Source: Fodinicola feengrottensis
GTDB lineage: Bacteria; Actinomycetota; Actinomycetes; Mycobacteriales; HKI-0501
DNA length: 64,000 nucleotides
Assembly: GCF_010993775.1 (NCBI RefSeq)
Contig: NZ_WOTO01000002.1
Location: forward strand, 1 to 64,000
Direction of reading: 5' to 3'
In this document: piece by piece, positions 29,358 to 39,534 of the stretch
How positions within the stretch are numbered: position 1 is the first letter of the stretch
Layout of the letters: every line of letters begins with the position of its first letter
Translations under genes and position numbers: made by a program
The notes under the pieces: generated by a model
The model's input: the letters and a program-made list of their open reading frames with translations, nothing else
The model's database searches: none
Told to the model about the DNA's origin: nothing

Positions 29358-29710
29358 GACGAATCTCCGTTGGTCTCGTACTTTTGTTTGGCTGTGCGGC
29401 ACTTTTTCCTGAGCGGCTGACCGAAAGGCGGATATCCGGCCGTTTTCAGGGCAGCGGCGAGTAGCCCCCCGCGGGGAACCATAGCTTCGATGTCACGTCT
29501 TGGAAACAGGACTAGTCAAATAGAGCCGTTGGTCCTACCGGGCTCGCCGGATCGGCCACTGTTCGAATGAGCTCCCGACTGTGAGGCTGTGCGCCGGGGG
29601 CTGGTAGCGCTTGCACGGAGGAGATTTCCTCTCCAGGCAGAGCGAAGGCGACAAAGACATCAGGTCGACAGCGGCCGTTCGCCGAATGCTGCCCGGAATG
29701 GAGTTTATTC
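29358..29710. promoter_or_regulatory. 353-bp divergent control region of the exopolysaccharide locus
   Basis: Lies between the start of the GT2-glmS transcript and the start of the wecB transcript. It must hold both promoters. Translating all frames gives nothing gene-like. An imperfect hairpin GGAGGAGA-TT-TCCTCTCC lies at about 29616-29633 in the wecB leader. I cannot identify a known riboswitch. Confidence 0.4.
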
Positions 29711-30988
29711 GTGCAAGCGAAAGTGCAGATTCACAGTGTTGGGGGCAACACCGCTGGGCTGCCGGAGATTTTCCTGGTGGCCGGCACCAGGCCCGAGTCG
29801 ATCAAGCTGGCGCCGGTCGCCGCGGCGATCCGCCGAACCGGACGAATGCGACCAGTCATGGTCGCTTCCGGGCAACATCCGACCATGGTGCCCCAAGCAC
29901 TTGAGGCATTCGATCTCATTCCGGACCACACCCTTTCGGTCAACCGCCAATCGGGGACCCAGGCCGAGTTGTGCGGCCAGTTGATGTCGGAGCTGGACGG
30001 TTTGTGGAAACCCGACAGCCGGCCGCGGTGGTGGTTCAAGGGGACACCACCACTACCTTGGCCGGTGCATTGGGGGCGTTCTGGCGGCGAATTCCGGTCG
30101 TTCACCTGGAAGCGGGCCTGCGTTCGTACGATCTCACCTCGCCCTTTCCCGAAGAGGCAAATCGCAAGCTGGTCGGTCAGGTGGCGGCGCTGCATTTAAC
30201 GCCGACAGCGGTGGCGGCCGCGAACCTGGCTGCGGAGGGAATTGCCAGCGAACGCGTGTTGACCGTCGGAAACACGGTTGTCGATGCGGTCCTGGAGGTC
30301 GCCGGTAAATGCCGCCCCTATCAGGACAGCCGGTTGGCCGCGGTCGATGCGGAAGTGCGTGCCGGCCGTCGCCGGCTGGTGCTCGTCACCGTGCACCGGC
30401 GCGAGTCGTGGGGCGAGCCGATGGAACGGGTGCTGCGTGCGGTGGCGGAGATCGTGCTGACCCATCCCGATATCGAGGTGGTGTTGCCGGCGCATCCGAA
30501 TCCGGCGGTTTTCGGGCAGGTTCAGGAGATTCTCGGCCAGCTCGACCGGATCACCGTGACCGAGCCATTGAGTTATTCAGATCTTGCCCGGGTGCTGTCG
30601 GTGGCCACCCTGGTTTTGTCGGACTCCGGCGGAATTCAGGAGGAGGCTCCGAGTTTCGGGGTGCCGGTGCTGGTTCTACGGGACGTGACCGAGCGCATGG
30701 AAGCGGTCGACGCGGGGGTGTGCGCGGTTGGTGGGTACGGACCGGCCGCTGATCGTCGCGCAGGCGCATCGGCTGTTGACCGATGAAACGGCCCGGCAGT
30801 CGATGGCCGCGGTCGGGAACCCGTTCGGCGACGGGCTCGCCGCCGAACGTACCGAACAGGCGCTCGGCTGGCTGATTGGCCTACAGGCCGAACGGCCGGC
30901 GGATTTCACGTCCCTCACAGGAAAAGACACGGCGGCCGGACAGGGCCTCGATGGTGGCGTCGCGATGGACGCGCAGGCAGTGGCCTGA
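29711..30988 (+). CDS. wecB: Non-hydrolysing UDP-GlcNAc 2-epimerase
   Basis: Interconverts UDP-GlcNAc and UDP-ManNAc. Nearly every family motif is visible: LVAGTRPESIKLAPV, GQHPTMV, QGDTTTTLAGALGA, HLEAGLRSYDLTSPFPEE, NRKLVGQ, GNTVVDA, TVHRRESW, PAHPNP and SDSGGIQEEAPSFGVPVLV with RDVTERMEAVDAG. Frame changes near 30010 and 30725. The C-terminal 35 residues after the family end are unusual and low in structure. It leads the plus-strand half of the exopolysaccharide locus, which suggests ManNAc or a derived amino sugar in the polymer. Confidence 0.92.
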
Positions 30989-31026
30989 ATCCATCGGGCC
31001 GACGCAACTCACGGAGAGAAGCAGAG

Positions 31027-32861
31027 ATGAAAGGCATCGTCCGGAAACACCGGGTAGGGTAGCGATCGGCATCGTCGCGATGAGCGCGGTCGCGCTGATG
31101 GTGACCACGCTGACCGGAGCCAACGCGTCGGCGACCGCCGACCGGAAAACAACGCCGGCGGCGCCGTCCGGCCAGGAGACCACCCAGTCACTGCCGGCCC
31201 CACCCCGCCCAGCTGCGGTAAAGCCGGCCACTGCAAATCCCATCCCCAAGCGGTCGAACCAGCCGCGGCTGGCCGTTCATCCGGCCGCTTTCGGCGCTGG
31301 GAAGGCTCAGGTGGCCACTGCGGCGGCGACCGCGGCCACCACGTCCGGCGGCGCGGCCCCTGGCGCCAGTACGACGCAGAAGACACTGATTCTTTATGAC
31401 AGCACCGGACAGTGGGGCTGGCTGGGGGAGGCGTACGCGGTCAACGCCGCGAACCTGGTTTCCCATGGCAGCCCGTACGTGATGCAGCCGGTCAGCAAAT
31501 ACACGGCCGGCCAGATGGCCGCCTACACCGGTGTCATCTACATCGGCTCGACGTACGACGAGCCGGTGCCGTTGGCATTCCTGGACGACGTGCTCAGCGG
31601 TAGCCGGCCGGTGTTGTGGATGAACGACAACATCTGGCAGTTGACCGCGCGGGCCGCCGACTTCGGCACGCAGTACGGCTGGAACTGGCAGCAGTTCGAC
31701 TTCGCCACCACACCCATCGTCACGTACAAAGGCGTTGCCCTGCAACGGGATCCCCTCGCCGCGCCGTCGGGGCTGCTGGCCACCACGGTGCTGGACCCCA
31801 CCAAGGCGACTGTCCTCGCGACCGCGACCCGGACCGACGGCAGCACCTTGCCGTGGGCGATCCGGGGCGGGAATCTGACCTATATCGGGGAGATACCGTT
31901 CAGCTACGTCGGTTCGACGGACCGGTATTTCGCCGCCGCCGACCTGGTGGGCCAGATCGCGAACCCGGCGCAGGTCAGCCGCAAACGCGCGTTGGTACGG
32001 GATCGAGGACGTGAGCGCGGACGACGATCCCGCCCAGCTGCGGCAGGTCGCGGACTACCTGTTCGCGCAAGGTGTGCCTTTCAGCGTCGCGGTCATTCCG
32101 CAGTACAAGGACCCGAACGGTTACTACAACAACGGAAAAGCCGTGAACAAGTCGCTCCTGCAGGTGCCGGCGCTGATTTCGGCGCTGCGGTACATGCAGT
32201 CCAAGGGCGGCACGATCATCATGCACGGCTATACCCATCAGTATTCGAACGTGGCCAATCCGTACGACGCGGTGAGCGCGGACGACTTCGAGTTCTACCG
32301 CTCGCACATCGACGCGTCCAACAACGTCGTCTATGACGGTCCGGTCGCTGGTGACTCGGCTTCCTGGGCGCAGGGCCGGATCACGTCCGCGAAGCTGAAC
32401 TTCCTGCTCGCCGGGCTGAGCCAGCCGACGATCTTCGAACCGCCGCACTACGCCGCCTCGGCGGCGGACTACCAGGCTTTCCAGCAGACATTCGGAAAGC
32501 GCTACGACCGCGGACTCTATTTCGGCGGCTACTGTCCGAACGGCGCCTGCGGCACCGGTACGCCCGACTACACCAAGATCTATGGGCAGTATTTCCCGTA
32601 CCTGGTGAAGGACATCTACGGCTCGACGGTCATTCCCGAGGACCTGGGCAACATCGAGCCGGTGCCGTTGAACAATCACCCGGCGCGGCTGCCGGCCGAC
32701 ATCCTGGCCAGCGCGGCGGGCATGAGCGTGGTCACTGACGGTGTGCAGAGTTTTTCTTCTACCACCCGTATTTGGGCACCAGTTACCTGCAGCAAATCGT
32801 GCCCGGTATCAAGGGCATGGGCTACCAGTTCGTCTCACCGGCTACTGTTCTTGCCGGGTGA
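31027..32861 (+). CDS. Secreted DUF2334 polysaccharide-deacetylase-like protein
   Basis: ATG 31027 follows GGAGAG. A signal anchor (AIGIVAMSAVALMVTTLTGANA) and a Pro/Ala-rich stretch lead to a domain beginning TLILYDSTGQWGWLGEAY, then YTGVIYIGSTYDEPVPLAFLDD. The DUF2334 catalytic part has EDVSADDDPAQLRQVADYL, VPFSVAVIPQYKDPNG and GGTIIMHGYTHQYSN, with Asp and His residues that match the metal ligands of the deacetylase superfamily, and ends FYHPYLGTSYLQQIV. DUF2334 proteins are linked to de-N-acetylation of exopolysaccharide. Frame changes near 31060, 32005 and 32755. Confidence 0.83.
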
Positions 32862-32932
32862 CCCACACGTGTCGCCGGGCGTGGCCGAGGGGGCCACGTC
32901 CGGCGACCGTTCGTCGATGACGGGGGCTGGGA

Positions 32933-33571
32933 ATGCTTGATCGCCGGTGGATCGCCGGGTGTGCCGTCGTCGCGATGACGGCGGCCGCCGTGCATGGATG
33001 CCAGCGGGACGGCCAGGAGTCCTCCGGTGGCTGGAAAGTCACCACCTACTACACGGCCGTGGAGTCGTTGCACCAGGACGATCCACGGCAGGTGACCGGC
33101 TGCCCGAAGCTGGAATGCGACAACGGGCACGATGATCTTGGCTCTTATCCGGCCGATTTCGTGCAGGCGGTCCAGGACGAAGGAGCCGGCCGGATTACCA
33201 CCGGTCCGCACGCCGGCCGCTATCTCAACTGGTCGTCCGGATCCGGATACTGGCTGGACACCGCCGCACGGGACACCCACGGCCGGCCGTTGCGGCCGTT
33301 CGTCACCGCGGCCGCGGATGGTTTTCCGGATGGCACCCCGATAAGGCTGGCTGGCTGCGGTCGGCAGGAGGATGGTACGACCGTGCCGGCAACCATCTGC
33401 CGGCGGCTTTCCTTGGCGCGCTGGAAGATCTTGGACGCTTTCACGCCGGGCCTGGGCGGCAAACGTCATGTCGACCTCTATCTCGGCGAGGAAACCGGAC
33501 CCGACTTCACCTCCGCGCCGATCTACACGACGCTGGTGGATGCGGACGTACGCACCGGCGCCGGCAAATGA
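32933..33571 (+). CDS. Lipoprotein with 3D/RlpA-like double-psi barrel, tentative
   Basis: Intact, 212 residues. Signal IAGCAVVAMTAAAVHGC has a lipobox-like end at Cys. The body starts WKVTTYYTAVESLH, a beginning common in 3D-domain proteins, and has GRPLRPFVTAAADG and DGTPIRLAGCG before KRHVDLYLGEETG, where an Asp in the active groove would be expected. Such domains occur in lytic transglycosylases and resuscitation factors. The start is set by GGGA 8 nt before ATG. Its end overlaps the next gene by ATGA. Confidence 0.6.
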   Translation: MLDRRWIAGCAVVAMTAAAVHGCQRDGQESSGGWKVTTYYTAVESLHQDDPRQVTGCPKLECDNGHDDLGSYPADFVQAVQDEGAGRITTGPHAGRYLNWSSGSGYWLDTAARDTHGRPLRPFVTAAADGFPDGTPIRLAGCGRQEDGTTVPATICRRLSLARWKILDAFTPGLGGKRHVDLYLGEETGPDFTSAPIYTTLVDADVRTGAGK

Positions 33572-34276
33572 CCTGCTGGGGCCGGTGGGCAGCAGGCCTG
33601 GCCTGGTTACTGCTGCTGGCTGTGGTGCCGGCGGCTGGAGCGCAGCTGCCCTTCCAGGAAAGCTGGGACCAGTTGCCGCTGTCGTCCTATGTGGACGGCG
33701 GCCGGATCGGCCCGTGTGGGTGGACGCCTGGAACGGCGGTGGCACCGGCCAGATCGCCACCGCACCGCACCCGGGCACGGCCGGGTGTTGCAGCTCGCGC
33801 CGCCGTTCACCAGCAATTCCGCCACGCATTCGGCGTTGGCGCTGTCGGACGGGGTTTTCGGACATTCCGACTCGGCGGTGCAGGTGCGTACGCTCCGGCA
33901 GGTGAAAAGCCAACCCAATCCCTGGGAGGTGGGGTGGCTGCTGGTCGACTACCACCTGGACCACTGTGGAAACAAGGTTTTCTACTACCTGCTCTTGAAG
34001 CAGGTCAGTGGCTGGGAACTGGGCAAGACGTATTCGGACGGCCAATGTGGTTTCCGGCAACAGTTTCTGGCCACTGGCGCCGGGACCTTTCCGCTGGGCC
34101 AGTGGTACACGGCGCGGATCAAGATCTCCGGCGACCAGTTGTCTGCCTACGATGGAACGCGGTTGCTGGGCACCGCGGTGGATGACGGCGCCAAGGGCGG
34201 TTTCTACCGCAGTGGGCGGATCGGGTTCTACACCGAGGACGCGGTCGTCCAGTTCGACGAGGTGACAGTGCATTAG
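33568..34276 (+). CDS. Secreted jelly-roll (concanavalin-like) protein
   Basis: Translation is coupled to the lipoprotein (ATGA overlap). A signal peptide (GLAWLLLLAVVPAAGA) precedes a single beta-sandwich: LPFQESWDQLPL, VWVDAWNGGGTGQIAT, SHSA-like, WYTARIKISGDQLSAYDG and GRIGFYTEDAVVQFDEVTV, the ending typical of DUF1080/3-keto-disaccharide-hydrolase-like and laminin-G-like domains. It probably binds or cuts glycan. Frame changes near 33715 and 33780. Confidence 0.65.
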
Positions 34277-34320
34277 CGCAATATATTTGGTTTGTATGTG
34301 TCGGTCCCATACTCCGTCGC

Positions 34321-35572
34321 ATGGACAAACCAAGGCCCCGGAAGAGGCGAATCTTCCTGCTCAGCGCGAGCACGGTCGCGGTCGCACTCGCTGTCGCGAT
34401 GCCGGCGCAGGCCGCGCCGGTGCCAGGTCCCAGCGCGGGAGCCTGGCACGAAAACCTGTCCGCCACGGTGGCTGGGCAGGTGAACCTGACCAGCCGGACG
34501 GGACGGGCTGACGATCGCCAATCGGGCAGTACGCCCAGCGGCGACCGGAGGCCAGCGGCCGTACGGCATGGAGATTCTCGCGCCCCGCACGCTGGCCGCT
34601 CCGGTTGACCAGATTGCCGTGCAGGTGACCGGAAAAGTGCCGGCCGGCGGGGCGGCCACGGTGGACGTCCGTACGACAACACAAGGCCAGCAGTGGTCCT
34701 CCTGGCAGCAGGCGTCCGGCACCGCGGCGACGCTGGGACCGGCCAGCCACCCAGGTGCAGCTGCGGATCACCTTGTGGGGCAACGATTCTGGCGCCAGCC
34801 CTGCGGTTTCCGGCCTGGACGTGACGGCGAAGTCGATCGGCGTCCGCAAGGTTGCCGCGCCGGCCGCCGCTCTCAGCTATCGGGTTTACGCGACTCGCGA
34901 AGGCCTTGTCGGTGGCACGACCGCCAATGGTCACGTGATTGTGTCCAGCGACCATTTTGTGGCGTTGCCATCCGGACGCAATCTTTCGCCGAAGGGCAGC
35001 ACCCAGTATTCGGTGCAGGTTTGTGGACCGACGCGGTGCGAAACCGCGCCGGTGTGGGACATCGGCCCGTGGAACACCAAGGACGACTACTGGAATCCGG
35101 GCAGCACCCGGCAGGAATTCAAGGATGTCGCCCAAGGCACGCCTGAGGCGCAGGCCGCCTACCTCAACGGCTACAACGGTGGAAAAGATGAATTCGGCCG
35201 GCACGTCAGCAATCCCGCCGGCATCGATCTCGCGGACGGCACCTTCTATAACGTCGGCATGAATGACAACGGCTACGTCACCGTCACGTACCTGTGGACC
35301 AGCGGCGGCGGCAGCGGCGGCACCACCGGCACGGTCAGCACCGGCGGCTCCGCGCTGAACGTACGCTCCGGCCCACACACCACGGACTCGGTCGTCGGCA
35401 GCGTCGCCAACGGCTCCACCGTGACGATCACCTGCCAGACCAGTGGCACCTCGGTGACTGGTACGTACGGCACCAGCACCCTGTGGGACAAGATCACGTC
35501 CCCCCGGTCGGCTACGTCTCCGACACGTACATCTACACCGGATCCGACGGCCAGGTCGCGCCGAACTGCTAG
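34321..35572 (+). CDS. Secreted protein with C-terminal bacterial SH3 domain
   Basis: Signal peptide RRIFLLSASTVAVALAVAMPAQA. The N-terminal part resembles secreted actinobacterial proteins (GMEILAPRTLAAPVDQIAVQV, WSSWQQASGTAATLG, QLRITLWGNDSGASPAVSGLDV). A middle domain has GPWNTKDDYWNP and TPEAQAAYLNGYNGGKDEFG. A Gly/Ser/Thr linker leads to an SH3_3 domain (GSALNVRSGPHTTDSVVGSV, GYVSDTYIYTGSDGQV). It likely binds cell wall or exopolysaccharide. Frame changes near 34520, 34740 and 35500. Confidence 0.65.
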
Positions 35573-35597
35573 TGCGGCGAACCTCAGACGCAGGACG

Positions 35598-36172
35598 CTA
35601 GTGCATGGAAAGAAGCATCACGACCATGGCGGCGGCCATCGCGGCCTCGCAGAGTGAGACGGCCCGCGGGCCGAGCGGTGCGGTTCGGATCGGCGGCCCG
35701 TCGGCGACGGCGAGGCCGCCGATGCCGACTCGTACGCCGGTGGCCGGCAGCAGCGCGACCACAGCGCGACGGCGCCGAAATATGCCACCAGCGTCCAGGT
35801 AACCGCCGGAACCATCGCGGAGGACATCTGCATCATGTCCGTGCCGGACATCGGCATCTCGGTCGTCGTGAGCATGTAGAGCATCCCGCCACCGGCGACT
35901 GCCTGCCGCAGCCACATCCACGCCCGCCGGGAGTGCGACCGGCCGGCGGAAAAGGCGGCCCATCCGACTGCCACCGCGAAAGCGGCTTCCCAACCGGCCC
36001 GCGGGATCGGGCCGCCGATCGGCGACACCATCGCCGCCATGCCGGCACTCATCGCAGCTTCGATGGCGTTGTGCGTACGGTCAACGGCGCAATGAGCCCG
36101 TTGGGCGACCACCAGCCGGGCGACGCAGTGCCCCGCGACGCCCAGCAACACGATCGTCCACAACCACATCAA
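35598..36172 (-). CDS. DUF5134-like integral membrane protein
   Basis: About 190 residues and five or six helices. It starts MMWLWTIVLLGVAGHCVARL and contains HNAIEAAMSAGMAAMV and the Met-rich TTTEMPMSGTDMMQMSSAMV, as in DUF5134, a family of actinobacterial membrane proteins of unknown role; metal handling has been guessed from the Met and His content. One frame change near 35760 leads to the end ALCEAAMAAAMVVMLLS-like sequence. Confidence 0.7.
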
Positions 36173-36277
36173 GAGCGCGGCCCTTCGCGGTCTGTTGGGG
36201 GGGTGATGAGGACATCATCCGCCAAACTTGGTCATCCGTCACCAAGACAGACCGCCGCCGGGACCAAAACTCATCGC

Positions 36278-37129
36278 TCAGCCGAGAGATTTCACCATCT
36301 GGGCGACGGTGTCCTGGTACGGCGTGGTCGGTCGGCCGATGAGTGCTCGCAGCTCACCGGAGGTCTGGCCGAGCAGGCCGTCGGCGGTGTTGCGGTCGAG
36401 CCCGACGACCAGTTCGACGACTGGCTCCGGCAGGCCGGCCGCGGCCAACGCGGTGCGATGGGCGTCCGGTGTCAGGTCTTCGTACGTGACCGCCTTCCCA
36501 GCGGCCTGGGCGATGGTCTCGGCGAGGTCCGCGTACGTCCACGCATGGTCGCCGGACAGCTCGTACACCCGGCCGTCGTGGCCATCGCTGGTCAGCACCG
36601 CGACCGCTGCGGCAGCGTAGTCGGCGCGGGTGGCAGTCGCGACGGCTCCTTGGCCAGCGCTGCCGGCGAAAGAGCCCCGCGCGACCCCGTCCTGGACTTT
36701 CTGCGCGTAGTTCTCGGTGTACCAACCGTTGCGCAGAAACGTGAACGGTAGCCCGGACGCCCGGATGATCCGCTCGGTCGCGGCGTGGTCGGGCGCGAGG
36801 ACCAGCGCGGTGTCGTCCGCTTTCGGGGCGCTGGTGTAGATGAGGTGCTTCACACCGGCCTGCTGCGCGGCTTCGACGACGGCGGTGTGCTGCGGGATCC
36901 GCTGTCCCACCTCGCTGCTGGAGATCAGCAGCACCTGGTCGGCGCCGGCGAACGCGGCGGCCAGCGTGGCAGGCTTGCCGTAGTCCGCTTCTCTCACCTG
37001 TACGCCCAGGTCAGCGGCCTTTTCTGGGGTGCGGACGGCGGCCACGATCTGGTCCGCGGGCACCTTGGCGCGCAGGCCTTCGATGACGAGCCGGCCGAGC
37101 TGGCCGGTGGCGCCGGTAACGACGATCAT
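36278..37129 (-). CDS. NmrA-like atypical SDR, quinone oxidoreductase QorB type
   Basis: Intact, 283 residues from ATG 37129, which has AGGAGAG upstream. Rossmann start MIVVTGATGQLGRLVIEGLRA, then VAAVRTPEKAADLGVQV and KHLIYTSAPKADD, with the substrate side FLRNGWYTENY. The YxxxK pair of classical SDRs is absent, as usual in NmrA/QorB proteins, which bind NADPH and reduce quinones or act as redox sensors. It is divergent from an HxlR regulator, a frequent pairing for quinone-responsive genes. Confidence 0.85.
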   Translation of the reverse strand: MIVVTGATGQLGRLVIEGLRAKVPADQIVAAVRTPEKAADLGVQVREADYGKPATLAAAFAGADQVLLISSSEVGQRIPQHTAVVEAAQQAGVKHLIYTSAPKADDTALVLAPDHAATERIIRASGLPFTFLRNGWYTENYAQKVQDGVARGSFAGSAGQGAVATATRADYAAAAVAVLTSDGHDGRVYELSGDHAWTYADLAETIAQAAGKAVTYEDLTPDAHRTALAAAGLPEPVVELVVGLDRNTADGLLGQTSGELRALIGRPTTPYQDTVAQMVKSLG

Positions 37130-37168
37130 GTGACTCTCCTCTGGGTCCCGAGTACTAACCACGAGTAT

Positions 37169-37189
37169 GCACTAACTATTCGAAAGTGC
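37169..37189. promoter_or_regulatory. Inverted repeat between NmrA-like gene and HxlR
   Basis: GCACT-N11-AGTGC lies in the 93-bp divergent gap, centred on TTCGAA-like sequence. Additional CTAAC/GTTAG halves flank it. It is a plausible HxlR operator controlling both genes. Confidence 0.35.
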
Positions 37190-37222
37190 TAGCTCAGGGT
37201 TAGCTCGAGGTACCTTCGGTGC

Positions 37223-37603
37223 ATGGAAGAGTTCGATCGCATCCTGTTCGACGTGTTCGCCCGCGGCTGCCCGTCGCGCGACGCGCTCGAGCACGTCACC
37301 GGCCGCTGGGGGGTGCTCGCGATGGTTGCCCTGCGGGACGGCTCGCTGCGCTTCAACGCGCTGCGCCGCCGGGTCGACGGGGTGAGCGAGAAGATGCTGT
37401 CGCAGACCCTGCACGCGCTCGAGCGGGACGGCTTCGTCGACCGGGTCGCGCAGCCGGTGATCCCACCTCGGGTCGATTACAGTCTGACGCCACTGGGATC
37501 CGAGGTCGCGGAGAAGTTGTTCGCGCTGATGGATCTGGTCGAGTCCCGAATGCCGGCGGTGCTGGCGGCGCGCGATGAGTACGACGGCGCGAAGGCCGTC
37601 TAG
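37223..37603 (+). CDS. HxlR-family transcriptional regulator
   Basis: Intact, 126 residues. ARGCPSRDALEHVTGRWGVLAMVAL carries the family Cys and the GRWxxLILxxL-like helix, then LRFNALRRRVDGVSEKMLSQTLHALERDGFV and YSLTPLGSEVAEKLFAL. One N-terminal Cys is kept, as in the redox- or quinone-sensing members HypR/QorR. This fits control of the adjoining quinone-reductase-like gene. Its stop interlocks with that of the convergent desaturase (CTAG, 37600-37603). Confidence 0.9.
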   Translation: MEEFDRILFDVFARGCPSRDALEHVTGRWGVLAMVALRDGSLRFNALRRRVDGVSEKMLSQTLHALERDGFVDRVAQPVIPPRVDYSLTPLGSEVAEKLFALMDLVESRMPAVLAARDEYDGAKAV

Positions 37604-38670
37604 CGGGAGCGGAACTGGGCGGTGATCGGGCACTCGAAGGGGTCGCTGTGTCCGAGGCCGACCCGGTTGAGGTAGCGGACCACGATGGCGTACGAGTGCA
37701 CCAGGGTCGTCTCGGTGTAGGAGATTCCGCGCTCGGCGCAGTAGCGCTGGACGATCGGGCGAGCCAGTCGGAGGTTGCCGCTGGGCATGCTGGGGAAGAG
37801 GTGGTGTTCGATCTGGTAGTTCAGGCCGCCCATCGCGACACCCATGCCGCGGCCGCGGATGTTGCGTGACATCAGCACCTGGCGGCGCAGGAAATCGATA
37901 TCGGCGGTCGGCGGGACGATCGGCATTCCCTTGTGGTTCGGGGCGAAACTGGCTCCCATGTAAACGCCGAAGGTCACCAGTTGGACGGCGATAAACGCCA
38001 GCCCGAGCGGAATGCCGAGAATCCACAGCACCAGCAACGGAAAAGCAAGCAAACGAATGGCGAGCAGAGCGAGTTCCAGATTTCGATGCTTTCCACGGTC
38101 GGGGGACAGTAGCGTACGAACCGCGGTGATGTGCAGGTCGATGCCGGCAAGTGTCAGTAACGGAAAGAAAAACCAGCCCTGCCGGCGGACCAGCCAGCCG
38201 GCCAGTCCGGTACGTTCGCGGGCCTCGTCGGCGGTGAAGACCAACGCGCCAGCCTCGATGTCACCGTCTTTGCCGACCTGGTTGGGATTGGCGTGGTGGC
38301 GCGAGTGTTTGTTCATCCACCAGCGATAACTCAGGCCCACGACCAGGCACCCGACGATCCGGGAAAACCACTCGTTGTGCTTGCCTGCGGCGAAAACCTG
38401 CCGATGCGCCGCATCGTGCGAGAGGAACGCGACCTGGGTGACCAGGATGCCGAAAACCGCGGCCACGGCCAGTTGCCACCACGAGTGGCCGAGAGTGACC
38501 AGCAACACCGTCGGGACGGCGAAAAGTCCGGCGAGTAAAGCGATCCGGGCGAAATACCAGCCTACCCGTCTGTTCAGCAGGCCTTTTTCCCGTACGATCT
38601 TCGCGAGTTCGGTGTAGTCGCTGATCTGGTTTCGCCGGATCGGGCGCTCGGCAAGGGTGGCTGCGGGCAT
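37600..38670 (-). CDS. Membrane acyl-lipid fatty acid desaturase
   Basis: Intact, 356 residues. The three di-iron histidine boxes are present: HDAAH, HSRHH and QIEHH, with membrane helices around them (ALLAGLFAVPTVLLVTLG, LAVAAVFGILVTQVAFLS). The QxxHH third box marks a front-end (delta-6-like) desaturase group, also used by actinobacterial delta-9 lipid desaturases. It introduces a double bond into membrane acyl chains with O2 and an electron donor; no ferredoxin reductase is next to it. A 22-bp palindrome lies about 100 bp upstream. Confidence 0.92.
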   Translation of the reverse strand: MPAATLAERPIRRNQISDYTELAKIVREKGLLNRRVGWYFARIALLAGLFAVPTVLLVTLGHSWWQLAVAAVFGILVTQVAFLSHDAAHRQVFAAGKHNEWFSRIVGCLVVGLSYRWWMNKHSRHHANPNQVGKDGDIEAGALVFTADEARERTGLAGWLVRRQGWFFFPLLTLAGIDLHITAVRTLLSPDRGKHRNLELALLAIRLLAFPLLVLWILGIPLGLAFIAVQLVTFGVYMGASFAPNHKGMPIVPPTADIDFLRRQVLMSRNIRGRGMGVAMGGLNYQIEHHLFPSMPSGNLRLARPIVQRYCAERGISYTETTLVHSYAIVVRYLNRVGLGHSDPFECPITAQFRSR

Positions 38671-38768
38671 AGAGAATTCTCCAGGTCGGCGGAATCAATC
38701 CAGCGGATGCACGATGAGCGTATGAATCGCGCGATGCCCGGCGCGTCACCCAGGAGAGTCCCTTCAAG

Positions 38769-38790
38769 ACCCCCTACTCAAGTAGGGGGT
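38769..38790. promoter_or_regulatory. Perfect 10+2+10 palindrome between desaturase and Rv1733c-like gene
   Basis: ACCCCCTACT-CA-AGTAGGGGGT lies in the 214-bp divergent gap. Without a T run in either direction it is more likely an operator than a terminator. It could control one or both divergent genes. Confidence 0.6.
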
Positions 38791-38884
38791 ACCGAGAAAT
38801 CGGTCACAGAGTGCACAGGGTCACTGAGGCAATGGCGAATTCTCGTTACCATCGGAAGGCAAAGCGGCCGGACGGAGGAAAACG

Positions 38885-39534
38885 GTGTCGTTTCTGCGCG
38901 GTGGGCGTCGTTTTCTGTTGTTGAGCCTGCGAAATCTGGGCTTTGGGCGGAGTCCGATGCGGCGGCACTCGGACTGGATCGAGAGTGTTGTGCTGCGTGT
39001 CGGTCTGGTCGCCACGGTCGTCGTGATCGCGCTCGCCCCGTCGATCGGCACCGACACGTACACGCGCGAGATGCGCCAAGTGGCCACCCAGACCGCCAGC
39101 CGGCACCAGATTTTCGCGGTGGCGCTGGGAAATGCCGCCACCCAACCGCCCAGCGGCGCGGAGCCCAGCGGGATCGCGCCGCCGCCGGTACGAGTCCCGG
39201 GCTCCTGGCGTACCGCGGACGGCCGTACGCACCGGGGGTCCATCGAGGTGGACAGTGGCACCCTCGCCGGCGCGCGGGTGCCGATCTGGGTGGACCAGAC
39301 CGGCCAGCAGGTGCCGGCGCCGGAAACCGAGTCCAGCGCGATGATCGGTGCGGTGGTGGCCGCCGGTGGGGTAGTCGCCTTCACGATCCTGGTGTTCGTG
39401 GCTCTCTACTGGCTGGTCCGCTGGCCGCTGGACCGGCTCCGGATGGCCAGCTGGGAGCGCGAGTGGCGGCGCACCGCGTCCGACTGGGCGCCCGCCGCAC
39501 GCACCGCCCGCCGGCCGACGACACCTCAGTCTGA
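38885..39534 (+). CDS. Rv1733c-like two-helix membrane protein
   Basis: Starts [20 protein letters not shown] with [20 protein letters not shown], a layout seen in the Rv1733c family (N-terminal Arg-Pro-rich stretch, helix, outer domain, helix). The outer domain has [19 protein letters not shown] and [16 protein letters not shown]. The second helix is [24 protein letters not shown]. After about 39510 the frame is either open far into the RecQ gene on the other strand or, with one base change, ends [10 protein letters not shown] at 39534; I prefer the latter. In mycobacteria Rv1733c belongs to the DosR regulon. Its function is unknown. Confidence 0.65.

Noticed and set aside
29500-29710. Riboswitch in the wecB leader
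   Set aside because: There is an imperfect hairpin, but I cannot match the conserved core of any known riboswitch class.
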